Source: Lacrimispora xylanisolvens
GTDB lineage: Bacteria; Bacillota; Clostridia; Lachnospirales; Lachnospiraceae
Length of the DNA stretch: 64,000 nt
Direction of reading: 5' to 3'
Assembly: GCF_002934545.1 (NCBI RefSeq)
Contig: NZ_PTJA01000004.1
Coordinates: 186,001-250,000, forward strand
Shown one piece after another: positions 62,630-64,000 of the stretch (position 1 is its first letter; every line of letters begins with the position of its first letter). The position numbers were made by a program, and so were the translations under genes. The notes under the pieces are model-generated. The model did not search any database and had not been told where the DNA came from. It worked only from the letters and a program-made list of their open reading frames with translations.

Positions 62630-64000
62630 TCATCCTCTCCAGTACAGCATCACGGCGCCGAAGGGGCTTAGCATCACACTGTCCTCATGGATTTTTACAT
62701 TATCATAATTAGACAGTAATACATCCCAGTCATCCAGTACCTCTTTCTGCTTCACTGTCTGCTCCTGCCCGGTGAAGTTGGCAAATACCAGCAGCTTTTC
62801 TTCATACAAGGCCCTTTTATAGGACATGATACCCTGATTATCCACAAATACCGGTTCATAGCTCCCGTCGCTGATGATATCATACTGCTTTCTTAATTCC
62901 ACCAGCTTCTGATAATAGGTAAAGATGGAATCGGGATCAGCAAGGCTTTCTTTTACATTAATCTCCCTGCAGTTTTTATTGACAGTCAGCCACGGCGTTC
63001 CGGAAGTAAATCCGCCATTTTCCTCTCCGTCCCACTGCATAGGGGTCCTGGCATTGTCCCTGGATCGTTCCTTAAGTATCCGGTAGATATCCTCTTCCTT
63101 CTGCCCCTGCTCCTTTAAAATATCAAAATAGTTCAGACTTTCCACATCCCGGTACTGGGAAATATCTGTGAAACAGGCATTGGTCATACCAATTTCCTCT
63201 CCCTGGTAGATAAAGGGCGTTCCTCTCATCCCGTGAATCACTGTAGCCAGCATCTTGGCGGACTGCTTCCTGTAGGTTCCGTCGTCACCGAAACGGGATA
63301 CGGCTCTGGGCTGATCATGGTTGCACCAGAATACTGCATTCCACCCGTTTCCCCCGGCGATTCCCTCCTGCCATGTGTGGAAGATCTTTTTCAGCCGCCC
63401 AAAATCATAGGGCATTAAGGACCATTTATCCCCGTCCTTATAATCAACTTTCAAGTGATGGAAGTTAAAGCACATCTTCAACTGCTTTTCCTCCGGGTTT
63501 GTATAACGAATACAATGGTCTATGGTGGTGGAAGACATTTCCCCTACTGTGACCACATCTTCCCCATCAAGCCCTGTATCCTCCACGATTTCCCGCAGCA
63601 ACTCATGAATCCGGGGACCATCCGTGTAGAAACGGCGTCCATCCCCCTCCTCGTCATCTTCAAAAACAGTTGGCTTGGAAACCAGATTGATGACATCGAA
63701 CCGGAATCCCCGGATTCCTTTCTCTTTCCAGAAACGAATTACATGTTTTATTTCTTCCCGTACGTCCCGGTTCTCCCAGTTTAAATCCGCCTGGGTCACA
63801 TCATATAAGTGCAGATAATACTTTCCAAGCTCTTTTACGTACTCCCATGCATTTCCCCCGAATTTGGACTGCCAGTTGGTGGGCGGACTGCCCGCCGTTC
63901 CATCCTGAAAGAAATAGTAATCCTGATATTTCTTCTCCCCGGCAAGAGCCCTCTGAAACCACTCATGTCTCGTAGAAGTGTGGTTAAAAACCATGTCAAG
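62630..64000 (-). CDS. treC: Trehalose-6-phosphate hydrolase (5' end outside the window)
   Basis: The C-terminal part of a GH13 enzyme; the frame is open to the right edge, with DLVFNHTS-type region I as LDMVFNHTS at the edge, so about 100 residues are missing. Nucleophile aspartate is in GFRFDVINLVSKP, acid/base glutamate in VGEMSSTT, and transition-state aspartate in WCNHDQPRAVSRFGD. The segments GDGRRFYTDGPRIHELL and FNFHHLKVDY are typical of phosphotrehalase (TreC/TreA) rather than oligo-1,6-glucosidase. It cleaves imported trehalose-6-phosphate into glucose and glucose-6-phosphate in the cytoplasm. Confidence 0.92.
   Translation of the reverse strand, partial: LDMVFNHTSTRHEWFQRALAGEKKYQDYYFFQDGTAGSPPTNWQSKFGGNAWEYVKELGKYYLHLYDVTQADLNWENRDVREEIKHVIRFWKEKGIRGFRFDVINLVSKPTVFEDDEEGDGRRFYTDGPRIHELLREIVEDTGLDGEDVVTVGEMSSTTIDHCIRYTNPEEKQLKMCFNFHHLKVDYKDGDKWSLMPYDFGRLKKIFHTWQEGIAGGNGWNAVFWCNHDQPRAVSRFGDDGTYRKQSAKMLATVIHGMRGTPFIYQGEEIGMTNACFTDISQYRDVESLNYFDILKEQGQKEEDIYRILKERSRDNARTPMQWDGEENGGFTSGTPWLTVNKNCREINVKESLADPDSIFTYYQKLVELRKQYDIISDGSYEPVFVDNQGIMSYKRALYEEKLLVFANFTGQEQTVKQKEVLDDWDVLLSNYDNVKIHEDSVMLSPFGAVMLYWRG

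Noticed and set aside
62630-64000. Oligo-1,6-glucosidase for the right-edge GH13 gene
   Set aside because: The GDGRRFYTDGPR and FNFHHLKVDY segments match phosphotrehalase better; the missing N-terminus leaves a small doubt.

Overview
The window looks like a chromosomal segment of a spore-forming, anaerobic clostridial Firmicute, most likely a Lachnospiraceae member. The grounds are low-to-moderate GC, Firmicute-style Shine-Dalgarno sequences and promoters, a GerA/SpoVAF-type germination protein, AddAB rather than RecBCD, and a selenium-dependent purine catabolism locus typical of gut clostridia. The genus is inference.

Region 1 (about 1-19.1 kb, all minus strand) is the most unusual part. 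From promoter to far end it encodes a VWA membrane protein, a 727-residue sheath-like protein, two Hcp-like tube proteins followed by a strong terminator, and a J-domain protein. After these come an AT-rich accessory island, two FHA proteins, two PP2C-fold proteins and three proteins of unknown function. The island holds a lytic transglycosylase-like protein, a PAAR-like DUF4280 protein with a C-terminal extension, and several lipoproteins or membrane-anchored proteins. I read this as a type VI-like contractile injection system in a monoderm, with FHA/PP2C phospho-regulation and an effector/immunity-like cargo island. No VgrG-like spike, ClpV-type ATPase or Ser/Thr kinase is visible here; they may lie beyond the left edge. 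A second, decayed DUF4280 gene and a second copy of one lipoprotein sit at the left edge.

Region 2 (19.1-23.8 kb) holds a two-module lipoprotein, an orphan LytTR response regulator and a PAS-GGDEF-HD-GYP protein. The promoters of the VWA/sheath operon and of the two-module lipoprotein carry the same paired CATGTAAT repeat (21 bp period), each 26 bp from an identical -10 region. This suggests that the LytTR regulator controls both.

Region 3 (23.9-48.9 kb) is a selenium-dependent purine degradation locus. The minus strand has ssnA, ygfK, a fused xanthine dehydrogenase-like hydroxylase, hydA, yqeC, a MoeA-like gene, yqeB and mocA. The divergent plus strand has a YheO/DauR-type regulator, ygeX, ygeY, ygeW, arcC, a purine permease and tspO. 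Beyond lies a guanine-riboswitch-controlled guanine deaminase and AzgA-type permease operon, then selD, a class V aminotransferase/desulfurase and a DUF3343 gene. Together they would import and deaminate purines, hydroxylate them with a Se/Mo enzyme, open the ring and recover ATP through carbamate kinase.

Region 4 (48.9-64 kb) is mostly housekeeping: addAB, an FMN_bind-like protein, a MATE transporter, a YitT family protein behind a promoter-hairpin-terminator unit that looks like a small RNA or attenuating leader, a lone germination protein, guaB and a 5'-truncated treC.
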